64,000 nt of DNA from Parathielavia appendiculata (taxonomy: Eukaryota > Ascomycota > Sordariomycetes > Sordariales > Chaetomiaceae). How positions within the stretch are numbered: the first letter of the stretch is position 1; every line of letters starts with the position of its first letter. A program made the position numbers and the translations under genes. The DNA lies in contig NW_026944221.1 of assembly GCF_033297405.1 (NCBI RefSeq), positions 2,645,327 through 2,709,326 on the forward strand. The letters are read 5' to 3'. Shown here one piece after another: positions 30,322 through 42,503 of this stretch. Under the pieces are notes generated by a model that did no database searches, had not been told where the DNA came from, and saw only the letters and a program-made list of their open reading frames with translations.

Positions 30322-33240
30322 CTAAAGGCCATTAACGGGGGCCTCGAACCGGCCGTTGTTGCCATCGCCAAGGTCGATCAGGGGCTCCTCCTCTACGCCA
30401 GCAGCCGCACCGCTGCCGCTGATGTTCGGTCGCGTGACAAACTGCGCGTTCGGTCGCTCCTGCATTTCTGGCGCCGGCGGACTGCTGCTCTTTGGATCCT
30501 GCAGCGTCACCTGTGCGAGCGTTGGGGACACGCCAGTCTCCATCTCGACATCATTTGCGTACGGGGGAGGCGGATGCTGAGGAGGCTGGTCAACGAGGTC
30601 GGGGATGCTGTCATCTTGTACCAAACCCCGCTCGGGCGAGCCGCCGGACCAGGTACCTATGGGGTCGGGGTCGAGCGACCCGTCACGCGTATCGTTATCG
30701 GAGCCTCCCGCCGAGGCCTGGTTGGTGGCCATAGAGTCCATGCTGACCGACCGCTGGAGCCGCTTGGACTGCGAGCCGTCCCCCAATCCGGCGCTCCGCT
30801 TATGGCCTATCCTGTTGGACTGCAACAGCTCCTGCTTGAAGAGGCGGTTATCGAGCTTGACAAATGTCTTGAGCGCGTCTGACAGCGGTAGGTATTCTTG
30901 CGCCATGGCCTTGTCTGTTGCATATACCGCAATGGGCTGGCAGCCAGTCCCACAGGCCTCGAGCAAGACGTTTTCGTACTCTACGGCCTGCAGCAACGGT
31001 CAACACCAGAGGAAGCCGAAAAGGTGAATGAAACTCACTGTATGCTCGACCGTGTTGTCTTCCGTCCTGAAGGACACCTTCCACCACCCCCCTTCGCCGG
31101 ACTCGCCGGAGGCGGGACTACCCTCGGCAGGTGTGGCCTCAGGCTCACCGACTGGTCCACGCATTCGCAGGTAGACGGTGTTTGGGTCGCTAACCACGCC
31201 ACGCAGAGTGTACTTGTGCGTGGGGTTCCACCTCTCTTCCCTGGAGGGCCTCGTAAGAAGCTGAGACAATCTGGCCTTGATTTCATGGATAGTCTGCCTT
31301 TCTGGTACGGCTTGTTCTGGCATTCAGTGTCAGCGACAACTCATTACTTCTCAAGTCAAGTCCCACGAACCATTCATAAGGCGCTCCATTTCGGCTAGCT
31401 GGCCCTCGAGCTCCTGGGTTTTCGCCTGGTAGTGGGCAACGATGCTGGCCTCCTCGGACAGCAGGATTGGTTTACCGACATGTTCTGGTAGGTAGTATTC
31501 GCCCTCACCATCAGCAGGCGTCTGCTCGTGCTCCCTCCAATAGGCGCGATGACTAATTCTCCTTATCCTTTCGCGGCAGCGGCGCACAGCGGCCTTGATC
31601 AGGACTCTACGGTCGTAGGCCTTGTTCGTCTGTGGGTTGACCCATTTTATCAGCTCGTCCTCCTTCCGCTGCCAGGCATCGTACGCCTTCCACAAGGCAA
31701 TCATATCCATCTGGATCTCATGGATCTCTTTGCCCCGAGTTCTCATGTACCGGTCCAGAAAGAAAGTTTCGGGTAACAGGAGCGGCCCGGGCAGCCCATC
31801 GTCTGCCTGGAGGCGACATGTAATAATATCGGAGGGTTGGGTTATCCACGCCATCCGCGCAGCGCTTGGGTCTTCCTTGGCAAGCTTCAGGTCCGGAAAG
31901 AAGAGCCAATCCATAACGTTGTACAGATCTTCAGGTTGGGGGTCGGCGTCTTTGCTGACCTGAAGGTCCAAAAGACCGAATCGGTCACCACCTTGTGGAC
32001 TGCCGTCATCAAATGCCACAATCTCGACTGAGGAGATGAGCGCCTCCCTGTTCTCGTTGGGGCCCTCGGCTGGGTGCAATTCCGCGAAGTTCGAAAAGAA
32101 GTCCTTTTCCGCGTCTCCAGTCTCCTTTCCGGCGAGATTGCTAGCTTGAGGGAGGATATCGGCTGTTCCATACGACCGCTCCGTTGCCTCGAGAAAGGCG
32201 ATCAAGCGATGAAGCTCGTCTGACCAAGACACAGCCGAGTCGTTGGGCCATCCATTAGGGGCCATCTGACTTGGCGGCAATATCGGCTGTCCTTGCCACC
32301 AGTCGCCGTTGGTACCATAACCGTAGCGGGGCGTCTCGCCGCACTGGAGCAGCGCGTTGCGGGCAGCAGGGATTTGCTGAAGTATCATCAAAAGGGCCCC
32401 GATGCGATGCTTCTCCCAGACCTTTTCTTGGCGACAACGTAAGAGCACCGGGGCTCCGGCCTTCCTCGCCCTAAGAGACGGGTCCGGATCGGTCTCTCTA
32501 TTTTTCAGCTCAATCATTGCCCACTCGTCCGGATCGTAGTCCAGGCGGTTGGCAGGACCAAAGTGTATCGGAAGGAGCCCAGGGCTATTGGTAATGCCCG
32601 ACTGCTGCGGGAGCGGCGGTGGGGGCGGCGGGAATGTCTGGGGACTTTGGACGCCCGACGCGCTCAAGGATTCGTTGATGGCCCGCCGTAGTTGGTCTTC
32701 TTCCTCCTGCCGGTTGCTCGGCGCATCTGTCGTGTACTCGCCGACGGCAACGTCGACCAGACGGCTCATGGGCGATCTGTTATTTGCTCTCGACGGAGGC
32801 CGTGAGGGGGCAGTGTCGAAGAAGCTGCTCGGCTCGGTCCCGTAAATAACTGGCGGGTGTACCACAAATGCTAAGCCAAATTCTCGTCAGCACCTACACG
32901 GTGGGATGGACGTTGCGCAGGGCAGGGTACGCACCAGGGCCGTTGGCGTTGCTCCCCGGAGTGTTCTCGCCTTCGCGGCCCGCGGAGAATGCGTTCTCGT
33001 CCCAGCCATACTTCCGTCGAAACTGTGACAGCATCAGCAAGGGCGAAGCTGGGCCGGGTGCAGCAGACGGAAGCATGGATTGACCTTTTCAGCGTCGTCC
33101 AGATACTCATTAATAACGTTCGAGACATTGCCATGGTTGTCCTGCAGCGCATTCCTAATCAAAGCTTGGTCCGCGAAGCCAGTGACCATCGTCACCATGT
33201 CGACCTGCTCCGCAGAGACGGATCCCCCATTATATGCCAT
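30322..33240 (-). CDS. UBA- and UIM-containing protein with degenerate USP-like fold
   Basis: Exons in coding order: 33240-33085, 33022-32935, 32870-31371, 31316-31039 and 30987-30322, giving 895 residues. Residues 1-52 form a UBA-like helix bundle. EEEDQLRRAINESLSASG (about 135-152) is a ubiquitin-interacting motif. From about 215 the sequence GAPVLLRCRQEKVW plus LLMILQQIPAARNALL matches the shape of a USP catalytic box of the USP25/28 kind, but Val sits where the catalytic Cys should be. Near 650-700, GGWWKVSF...TVEYENVLLEACG resembles the end of a USP fold without the usual catalytic His. A coiled coil lies near residue 560 (AKTQELEGQLAEMERLM). The C-terminal 200 residues are Pro/Ser-rich and disordered, with a PPPPY motif. 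Likely a ubiquitin reader or scaffold, not an active protease; this role is inferred. Confidence 0.85.
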
Positions 33241-34552
33241 GTTGACTGTCCCGCTCCCGCGATGGCTGCGCCGTCGGACGCTAAGACGTTATTTGAAGCC
33301 AGGTTCAAGATGTCATACAGAGAAGTGAAGTTGAAATGGAATGCGGCAATTCGATTTGTGAAGTCGGCGGGTGTCGAGTGAGTAGCAACAGGCGACCCGC
33401 TACCAGAAAGTGTGGTGATGGCACGGAGCTCTGATCTGGTCCTGGTCTTGAATCTCGGCGGTCCCGACCCGTGCGTATAGTCAGGACTGTGGATGCTCAA
33501 TGAACCTGTGAGTATAACTTAAAGATAAAACCAGCTCCAGTCAAGAGCACAGAACGTGTGCATATTTCATTTTAATCTGCTCATGAACGTGAGCAAGCTG
33601 GCGTGGGTGTTTGTCGAGGTCAATCGTGCACCTTTGGGAAGCTGCCCACTCCAATCCAAGCTCGGGTCTTGGCGGGCCGATGCGATCCCCGCACGGGCAA
33701 ATAGAGCCTAGACTGTAGCTTATCCCGAATACAACTGTCATTACAGAGTAGACTACCAGTCTGTCCAGCCCGTGACAGTGCAATGCCGCGCAATGCATAT
33801 GATCTTGAAAATACGTTTGGGGAGGTGGGGCGGTCGCACCTCACAGCAGTTTTCATATCCCCTGTCGGTAACCCCGCGGACAGTTCACGAAGCTTTGGTA
33901 TTGTACAAGTACCTCCATACTACACTTACCAGACAGACATCCTCAGTTCGAAGTTGAATCTCAAAGTAAAGCACTAACTGCAAGACCGGTCAAAAGGAAG
34001 GCTGAGTGAGGGCAACAACACATAAGGGTCCCTCAGGTGAAGAAGTAAGGTACCCTACCTGACTTAACGAGGTACCCGCCAGTCCTGGCATCGAGCTGCT
34101 TCTCAAGTGACCTCTCGTCCCCGCTCATCCAGGTATACACGGAGCCAGAATCGCGTCCGGGCTGCTATGACACGCTTTGAGTGTTCAAGAACATGAGAAT
34201 CAAGGCATTGCTCGTCATAGAATGTCGAGTTCAGTGGATCAATGAACGTAAATAGCAAAGATAAAAGCAATCTAGTACCACTCCCATCCTGCGGTTGAAC
34301 TCCAGACCACGCCGCTCCCTGTGACTCCACCAAAATCCCATGATATGCATCCCAGGAGTTGTGATGTCGCGAAATACTCCCAGTTCCCTACCCATGGGCA
34401 TAGGCCTTCAAAACGCCCACCCCGTGGTGCTCACCAACGCTATGCATGCCACAAGAGAACCAAAGCGAAAACGAAAGAAAATCAAATGGTATCAGAGGCG
34501 GCGTCCAGCAGCATGGAAGTAAGGCAGGCTCATGTAAGCCACCGATGGCGCC
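33241..34552. other. Intergenic region between the UBA/UIM gene and cdc34
   Basis: 1.3 kb without a gene. It includes several GGTACC/ACCTGA-type short palindromic motifs around 34045-34078. Confidence 0.5.
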
Positions 34553-35364
34553 TCAGTAGACGGCATCGTGTTCCTCGTCGTCCTCCTCGCTGCCGTCCTG
34601 CTCCTCGTCTTCCTCGCCCTCCTCATCGCCTTCTTCCTCGTCCTCGAAATCGCCCATTTCTTCATCGTCGCCGGTGTCGCTACCGCCAAAGTCGTATTCC
34701 TCGTCGCTCTCGTCCGCCCAAAAGTCGTTGTCGTTCTCTTGCTTGGGCGGGGGCGCGGCTTCGAAAGTCGTCGGCATCTCGAAGCCGACGGGAATGTCCT
34801 TCTTGGACTTATCAACGGTCTCGCGGGCCTTCTGGAGGTATTCGTCGCGGCGGTCGCGGTACATGACGCCGGCGTCGACGTTGGCCGGAGAGTTGATCTC
34901 GGGGTCATCAAGCAGCAGCAGAACAGAGCGCAGCACGCTCTCGGCCCCCTGCAGCGGCGACCATCTCTCGCTCGCCTCCTCGCCCGACATGATATCCTCG
35001 CCCGGCTTGTGTAGGATCGAGATGCATAGCTGCCCGTCGGGGTAGATGTTGGGGTGGGTAATGGGGATTAGGAAGCGGAATTTGGGCGGCTGGTACGGGT
35101 ACTCGTCGGTGAAGACCATTTCCGCCCTGAAGTAGCCGCCGTTGAAGGCGCTCTCGGAGTTGATTACCATGAGGCCGAAGTGCCACTTGAGAATGTTGTC
35201 TGTGTCATCCTGCCATAGGTAGAGCCGTCAGCTTGAAGCTCGGTGGCACTGCCGGACTGACCACCACCTACATCTTCAAAGTGTATCCATTTCTCCTTCC
35301 GCAACGCCCTCATCTCGCTCATGAGGCGCGTCCTCGCGCCGGTGGGCGCCACGGCATATGACAT
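34553..35364 (-). CDS. cdc34: Ubiquitin-conjugating enzyme E2, Cdc34/Ubc3 type
   Basis: E2 that works with SCF ubiquitin ligases to build K48 chains on cell-cycle regulators. Exons in coding order are 35364-35272 and 35209-34553 (249 residues). The ATG at 35364 gives MSYAVAPTGARTRLMSEM. The UBC fold shows GGYFRAEMVF, the HPN motif in ITHPNIYPDG, the catalytic Cys in QLCISILH, and the Cdc34-specific acidic-loop insertion (HKPGEDIMSGEEASERW) followed by SPANVDAGVMYRD. The C-terminal 45 residues are almost all Asp and Glu, like the Cdc34 acidic tail that binds the Cul1 basic canyon. The intron (35210-35271) has GTAGGT and GGCAG borders. Confidence 0.93.
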
Positions 35365-36645
35365 GTTGACTGATACGCACAAACCGACGGCGAATGACTG
35401 GGGCTTAGGTAGTGCGCAGCGGGGTCGGGAGAGTGTCGGGGTACCGGAACGTGTAAATTGTGATAAACGGAAGTTTTGATAGAAGAAGAACGAGCGGCTA
35501 CCGGGTGCTGTGTCAGACTTAGGACCGAAGGCAGGACAGAGATCGGGCAGGCAAAGGGCGGAAAGGCGGAGAGGAGGAGGAGGCGGCGGCGGCGAATCGA
35601 AGAGAAATGTCAGATCCGCGTTTCTATTCGGTAACTTCGAACAAGGCGTATCGCGGTATTAGGAAGTTGAAACGAACAAATCCAAAAGGAACAACACCTA
35701 TGGTGTGAAGAGATGGAGCAGGATGGAATGTCTTGGTATTATAGCTCCGACTTATCATGCTCGCCGGGTCAGGTAAGAGTTGACATCCAATCCATGTAAG
35801 TCCGATCGCCGGCCCGCCGAAGCAGGAAATGGTCCAGGTCCCGTCATTGACAGGTTGCCTCGCCATTGTTTCTGAGCAGACCCACAAACGTAAAAGCGGG
35901 TGGTCTCAATACACGCTCAGAGATAATCCGTAGACACGCCTGACTTGACAAGCCCGAGCACTCTTTGTTGTTGAGCACATCAAGTGAGCTTAGCAGAAAT
36001 ACAATCAGAATGACAATGATTATTGTCACTCCCAAACACGCATTAGATCCTGCTAACAAACCCCTTTCCTATCCATTACAAACAAATGTTATACAGACTA
36101 TGAGGCCAATGAATGGACGACCTTGTGTATAAGGTAATTCGCCACAAATGGCGAAATGAAGGGGGACTCATAATTGCATGAGGTTTGACAACAATGCGGC
36201 CCTTCCCTGAGGCCAGGACAGTCATCATTCCAGAACCCAGCTACCATCCATATTCTTAGCCTTTCTGGGAACCAAGAAATTCACAGAGAAAGTGGAACAA
36301 TCGTTTGCTGAGTTAGGTACTCCGTACACTTATGGAACCTCCAACCAGCCGTCAGGTAGTCTCCGCGCATTCAGGGGTATCAACAAAAGCGTGCTATCCG
36401 TATATCTCAATGCAGGAACAAGGTGCATGCACGATGCACTGCCGCAAAACCTAAGCAGGCAAACAACCAAACTAACTCAGAGCCGCAACCAGAGAGGAGA
36501 CCTAAGCCCTAAACCAGGATACCCCCATAGACTGCCCAAGCCAAATAGATCTCTCTCAGATACCAACAGACCATCTCCTCGCCCTCTTCTCCCTCGTTGA
36601 TCCCGATCCTGAACCCGAGCCCGATGCCGATGCCGTAGAAGCTTC
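35365..36645. other. Intergenic region between cdc34 and gcn2
   Basis: 1.3 kb holding the cdc34 promoter (a GC-rich purine stretch at 35565-35600) and the 3' end of gcn2. No gene recognised. Confidence 0.5.
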
Positions 36646-39600
36646 CTAAGCTCCCAAGTCATAGTAAACACATGTCCCCGTGCGAAAGTTATACACAAAC
36701 GCATTACTCCCACTCCCGTCCTTCTCCTTCTTGGCCTCCCACTCCCACCGCCACTGCTTGAGCATGTCGTGAATCTCCCGGACATACTTCTTCTCGGCCG
36801 TCCCGACGCTGTGCTCGACCCGGCGCCAGCTCTCCGGGTCCGACAGGCTCGTGCCCCGGATCAGGTCCATGACGGCGTCCGACGTCTCGATGGCGGCGAT
36901 GGGGCCCTCGAGGAACGACTGCACCAGCCTGGCCGCGCTGGTCTGCGCCTGCTCCACGACGGCGCGCCGATTGAACTTTTTGGACTTTGTCTGCGCCACC
37001 AGCACGTGCACGTCCTGCTGCTCGTTGCGCTCGGTTGTCGCCGAGGCGGGGAGGAGGGCGCTGGCAGAGTCGGAGTGCGGCACCATGCCGGCGGTGCTGC
37101 GGTACTTCATGCCTGAGCGGGACTCTCTCTCGCGGATTTCGGATTTGAGCCAGGACAAGAGTTCCTTGGCGGCAATATCCGCGTCCGGTGCGTCCTTGCG
37201 GCCCGGAGTTTTGATCTTGAGCTGGTTATCCTGCTTGATGATGACGATCCAGCTGTAGGATTCGTCCCGGTAGGCCGAGAGGAGGTCTTCGGGGGAGCGG
37301 GCGTCGCGGGCGAGCTCGGCGCTAATGCCATGTGCCCAGAGGGTTTGTAACAGCTCAATGCCCGAAGAACGCAGGACAGACGGGTCGAAGCTGGCGACAA
37401 GCACATCGCACTGCGCGTGTTAGTCAGTTGTCTCAGAACCGAGGATAGTGTGCGAAGACCAACTCTTTTTGCGCAGAAGATGCCCTGGGCTTCTTCCTCA
37501 ACCGCCTTCTTGAGAAACGCCTTGCCCGTCGTCTTGGGTACTTGTTTTGCGAGCTGCTTCTCCCAGTTCAGACTAAAGCCCACCGCGTGTCGCTCTTCAA
37601 ACCGGCTGCCGATTTTGGGACGGTGTTCCTTGATCAACCCATCATAGCGGCCGCCGGCGGCAAAGACATCTTTGACCTTCTTGTCATACAGACAAGCGAA
37701 GAGAAAGCCTCCACGGAAGAACGACTCGTTGATGCTGCTGAGCGGGGCAATGTAGACCTTGCTGTTGAGGCCGAATTTCTTGGTATACTCGTAGACTTCC
37801 CTCAAGTGGGCCAACGTCGATGACACTTTCTCACTGTACTCGGTCCCGTCAAAGAGATTCCTCAGCTTTGTGATGGCCTTACTGGGCGTGTCTACGAAGA
37901 GTTAGCGAGCCGTGCATGTCTGGAATCCGTAGAGGTTCGACCTGCTTACCCCTGAAATCGAATCTCTGCAGCTCGTCGACGCTGGTAGCCGAGATGCCTA
38001 CCAAAGGCGACCGGAGCTCAATCCGAACTTTTTGCCAGGTAAAGTTTCGTATATTCAGCTTGCTGAGGACCTCGGCAGCAGCCTGTCTGGCACCAACTTC
38101 CACCCCGCAGAACTCAAATATCAAATGCAAGAGGTCGGAATGGCCCAGGTGGTAGCAGACCGGAGTCGACGACGTCGTTGGGAAAGCAGCAACTATCTCA
38201 TCCAGAACCTTGATGACCTCAGCTTCCTTCAGAGCAAGGTCCAAAGCATCGGTTGTGACAATGTCGAAGTCAACTTCTCCGTAGACATCGGGCTGCCCGC
38301 CGTCATGGCGGTCGCGGTAGATGTTTCCGAACGAGTAAGAACGTTGCGGGACAGCGCAGTTCGTGATTCTTGCCAGGGACCGGGCGTGGCCCATCACCAA
38401 GTCAAATGGGAGCTGGAGGACGGTACCGTTTCGGTCAAGCAAATGGACCGCATACTGCCCGTAGTGCGAGGATCGGGGATACAGGCACGCGGGTGGAGCC
38501 TCGACAGCGCCGTGCCGCCGAAAGATAGATATCAGCGTGTCCTTGACGATGTACCGGCGCATCAGGTCGGCTGGGCTAGGGGTTGAGGAAGACATATCCC
38601 AAGCATAGTCTTTTGCCGGTTCGATCTGGCGAGCAAACAGCGTATCGAGCATCTTCTGGAAATACGGCGAATTCGGATCAGCCACGCCAGCAATGGCACG
38701 TCGAATCGCCTCACTCTCCATCTGAACCGGCATCTTGCCGCTTTTCAATAGCTCGACGCTGGAGGGCCGCTCTTTAGAGTGATGGCTCAGAAGCGACAGC
38801 AAGATGTCGGAGTGATTCTTATCGGCAGGCTTGAAGTCCAAGGGAAGAGCGGGTGGGTTCCGCCGCACTTGCTCAAGGACCTGCGCGCGCTGCATGCCCA
38901 GCATAGGGGGATACGACATCTCGAAGAAGATGACGCCAAGGGAATACATCTGTCGGATATCAACATTATGAACATAGCGATGGGTGGCCAGGTACCTACA
39001 TCCACTTTCGCTGTGTACGAGCCGCTGCCCCCCGTTCTCACTTCGGGGGCGACATAGACGGCCGTGCCGATGCTCCGGGTGATGTCGCTGGCATCCACGT
39101 TGGCGACAGTCTTGTCCATAGCCAACTGTCCGCTCGTTGCCAAACCAAAATCACCGATCTTCACATTCTCAACCCCATCCGGGCCGGCGCTGATGAAGAT
39201 GTTCTCAGGCTTCAGATCCCGGTGGACAATGTTGAGGCTGTGGATGTGAGCAAGGCCCTCGAGAATTTGACGGAATAAACGCCAAATTTCTTGGATCTCC
39301 TTGTACAGGTTGCGCGCTATCAAATCCCGGAGAGTCTGCATGCGTCAGCGCCCCATGAACAGGAATGTGTGAAGGAAGATGGGAAACCTACTCGCTTTTC
39401 GCAATATTCCATGGAAATGTACATGATGGTACGGAAGGGGCGAGTACTTCCTCTCCTGATGCGCTTATTCGGGACGAGTAGCTGCTCTCTTGGAGCCTTG
39501 CTATTCAAGGTCGATGTGTCTTCGTCGGATGACAAGGAACTGTCTTCACCTTCATCGTCTTCGTCATCCTCGTCGTCTTCAATGGCGGATTCGTAGCCAA

Positions 39601-41849
39601 ATTCGATGTATGGGTGCCCGCTTGACGACATGAAGTCCAGACCTCGGCTCTTGCTTTCGGTGAACTCGATATTGATATTCTGAGAAAGTGTTCCCCTGGA
39701 AGTTTCAGCACCTGCGCCCTCTGTTGACGTGTCCCCCTCCGCGTCGGAAAGATCGGGAACCTCCTCGAGCCAAGTGTTGTAATACCGCACTACAGCGGGA
39801 TGGTTCATCTGCGAAAGCAATCTGACTTCTTTGAGCATTTCGGACAGCGTCTCCTGAGACCGCTGCGTGATCTTCTTGATGGCATAGAGACGGCCATCGA
39901 TCATCTTGCGAGCTCTGACCACCTCTCCGAAACCCCCTTTGCCCAGCCGAGCCTCCTCGACGTAATCTTGGAGATACCTGGAACTGGTGTTACTGCGATT
40001 CATGGAATCGTGACGCAGCCTCCGCGGCAAACCTTGGGACGTAGAAATCATGGAGCCGTCAATAACAGCAGAATCATAGTCGGCAAGTATCGGGGCGCTG
40101 GTCGCCAAGAACTCACTCGAGCAAAGCTCGAAGGCGCGGGGTCGCTTCTTAGGGTCAGACTTGAAGAACTTGCCAACCAGTTCCTCGAGAGGACTGGATA
40201 GATTAAGCGAGTCTCTCAATGCCGATGGAGAGTGGTACTTCTCTGCCACGTTCAGACCGAAGAGCATCTGCAAAAATACCATCCCGAAATCCCACACGTC
40301 CGTCTTTTGCGTGTATTGCGGTTTTGACACGCCGGCGATTTCGGGAGCAAACCAGTATGCTGATTTAGCCGCCCTCGTCGTAGTCAGAGTGGCCACCTTG
40401 GTGCAGATGTTGTGCAGTTCTCTCTGGTACCCTGCATCAGCCAGCTTCGGGACGATGTCCCCCGCTGGCTCTCTGCAGAGCAGGATGTTGCCAGGATGGA
40501 TATCCTGATGCACGACGCCATGATTATGCAAAAAGGCCAGTGCATCCAGGAGATCAGCAGTCCATAACTTGGCTTTGCTGATGTCGATCTGGCCAGCGAG
40601 ATCGAGAAGTTCATCGAGCGGGCCCTTGTCGCTGAGAGGCGTCAGAACACTGATGCTCCAGACCGCTGGCGATGACGAGTCCGTGTCACTTATGGAGCGG
40701 TCAATTTTGTAATCGATCAGCTCCAGGAGGTTTTGGTGGCGCAGCTTCTTTAGCGATTCCAGCTGCATCTCCAGCAACTGCAGCTGCTTCCTTGACTGCG
40801 CCGAGTCCTTCCCGTGGTACTTCAACTCAACTTGCTTAAGGGCGAGACTCGGGCGCAGGTTCTTCGCAGAGAGAACAGGCTTGACTTTGTAAACCGTGGT
40901 TACCGGGCCTTCTCGGTATATCATCCTTCCGATTACGGTCTGGAAATATAGGGCATTCCCCGATCCGTCGGTCAACTTGCATGGCTGGTCAAAGAGGAGA
41001 GCAACATCGGTCTCGGTGGGGTCTTCAGCAACGCGGTCAGGCGATAACTGTTGACTCCGGTTCTTCTTTCTAGACTCTTTTGCCTTGGACTTCTGCCGTC
41101 GGAGCTCTTCTTGGACCATATCACCGAGGACTGCGCGTCCTAAGTCAGCAACGTAATCACCGATCAAGAGAGTTGTGAGACATACCGCGCTCCTCCTCCT
41201 TAATTTCCTCGAGCTTCTTGCGCTCTTCCAGCTCCTTTTCGTCTCGGGCCTGCTTCGCCAACTCAGCCTCATGGGCCGCTCGCTCTTCCTCCAGGGACGG
41301 AAGTTCCAGGCCCTGGGCCTTCTTCAGGGCCGCGGCCTCCAAAATCTCGCGGATGCCCTCGACGAGGCCGTCGATCATTTCTCGCTGTTCGGCGGCCCAT
41401 ATCCTTGGCTGCGTGTCGACGAACTTTTGAATCTTGAACTTGGTCGAGTCACGCAAGTCGCCGGCATCCTTGATGGTCAAAAGTGGAGGAGACTTGGGGT
41501 ACGTGGCCACTAGAACCACCCCAAGGGTCATGACAAAGTCGTCGTCTGATGAAGCCTTGATACGGATGTCGAAAGACGGTTCAGATTTCTATTGAGATGT
41601 CAGTTATGCATGAGCTGCAAACGTCCCAGCATGCAACCATGTCAAGCTTACATGCCACGCACTATGTGCAGCACTATGCTCAATGAAGTCCTCTCCATAA
41701 ATGGCCTTCAGTGCCAACACCTCGTTTTCCTGCAGCTCTTGGTATTGTGTCTTGGTTGCAGGTTTCCCAGGGCCCTTGTTGTTGAGCCCTGGGAAGTTGT
41801 CGTCTCCATTTCTATTGTGTGGTTGGACGGGCTTCTTCTTGGGCGCCAT
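36646..41849 (-). CDS. gcn2 (cpc-3): eIF2-alpha kinase GCN2 (CPC-3 of Neurospora)
   Basis: Ribosome-linked kinase that senses uncharged tRNA and phosphorylates eIF2-alpha, raising translation of the GCN4/CPC-1 activator. Exons in coding order: 41849-41652, 41588-41186, 41139-39392, 39335-39000, 38949-37950, 37891-37464 and 37410-36646, giving 1,625 residues. Order: RWD domain binding Gcn1 (30-145; ENEVLALKAIYGEDF), charged linker, pseudokinase (about 260-560, with HQDIHPGNIL), and true kinase with GKGGFGEVVRAR (about 600), an acidic insert (DEDDEDDEGEDSS), HRDLKPENIF, DFG and APE. Then a HisRS-like domain (about 1000-1500; GGRYDGLI) and a C-terminal ribosome-binding/dimerisation domain. The donor of intron 6 is GTTGGT, unusual but forced by the frame (AKRCDVLVASFDP). 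Confidence 0.96.
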
Positions 41850-42503
41850 AGCTGGTTTGGAGTGACTTGAATGGCCGAAGGTGAAACCATAGGGAGGTCT
41901 ATCGACTCAGGGTGAGACAAGATTGGACTCGGACGTGGTACCCGCGATGGGGATTACTGTAACTCACTACACAGCCAAGATTGCCTTTGGCTGTGAGTAA
42001 GATTTTACCGAGTTGAGCCCATCATTTCTCAAGAACGTTGCATGTGTGATGGAATGGTGTGACTGTAGAAGATGGGTTAAAGTAGAGCCAAAGTGTGGCT
42101 TGAAGTTGAGATGGCGGGGCTTATCGTTGGCAGTGATGGGTTGGAGCTCGTCTTTTGTTGTTCCCAGGAACCCGGCAAGGTAGCCGAGGTAGCGTACCTT
42201 AAGGTTTGTACGTAAGGTGAGTACGATACGATATACTGTACGGATTAAGGTACGGATTACAACACAGAGCGGCTCCACTTGCTCAGACAAAGCCCCCACC
42301 TACACGAAATAGCCCCACAACATCTGATGTGAGTTGAGTGGCTGCTTCTGGCAATCAACAAACAGCAACAGACGGATATACCTACTTCCGATGTTGCGCC
42401 AGAGTCGGTTGATCGCGAACCTGTCGATGGACCAGCTTGCGGAAGCGCACACTGCCGCCGCCACCACGTTCGCTCTTTTTTTAACTAATAACTGGCAGTC
42501 ACA
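41850..42503. other. Divergent promoter between gcn2 and the cut12-like gene
   Basis: 650 bases shared by two divergent genes. A 10-base direct repeat GTACGGATTA occurs at 42238-42247 and 42250-42259, next to GTACCTTAAGG (about 42194-42204). A near-match to the GCN4/CPC-1 site (CGACTCA) lies around 41904. None of these is proven functional. Confidence 0.5.
42238..42259 (+). repeat. Tandem 10-base repeat GTACGGATTA
   Basis: Two identical 10-base units separated by two bases in the gcn2/cut12 divergent promoter. The spacing (12 bases start to start) is close to one helical turn, which would suit two factors binding side by side. Confidence 0.6.
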
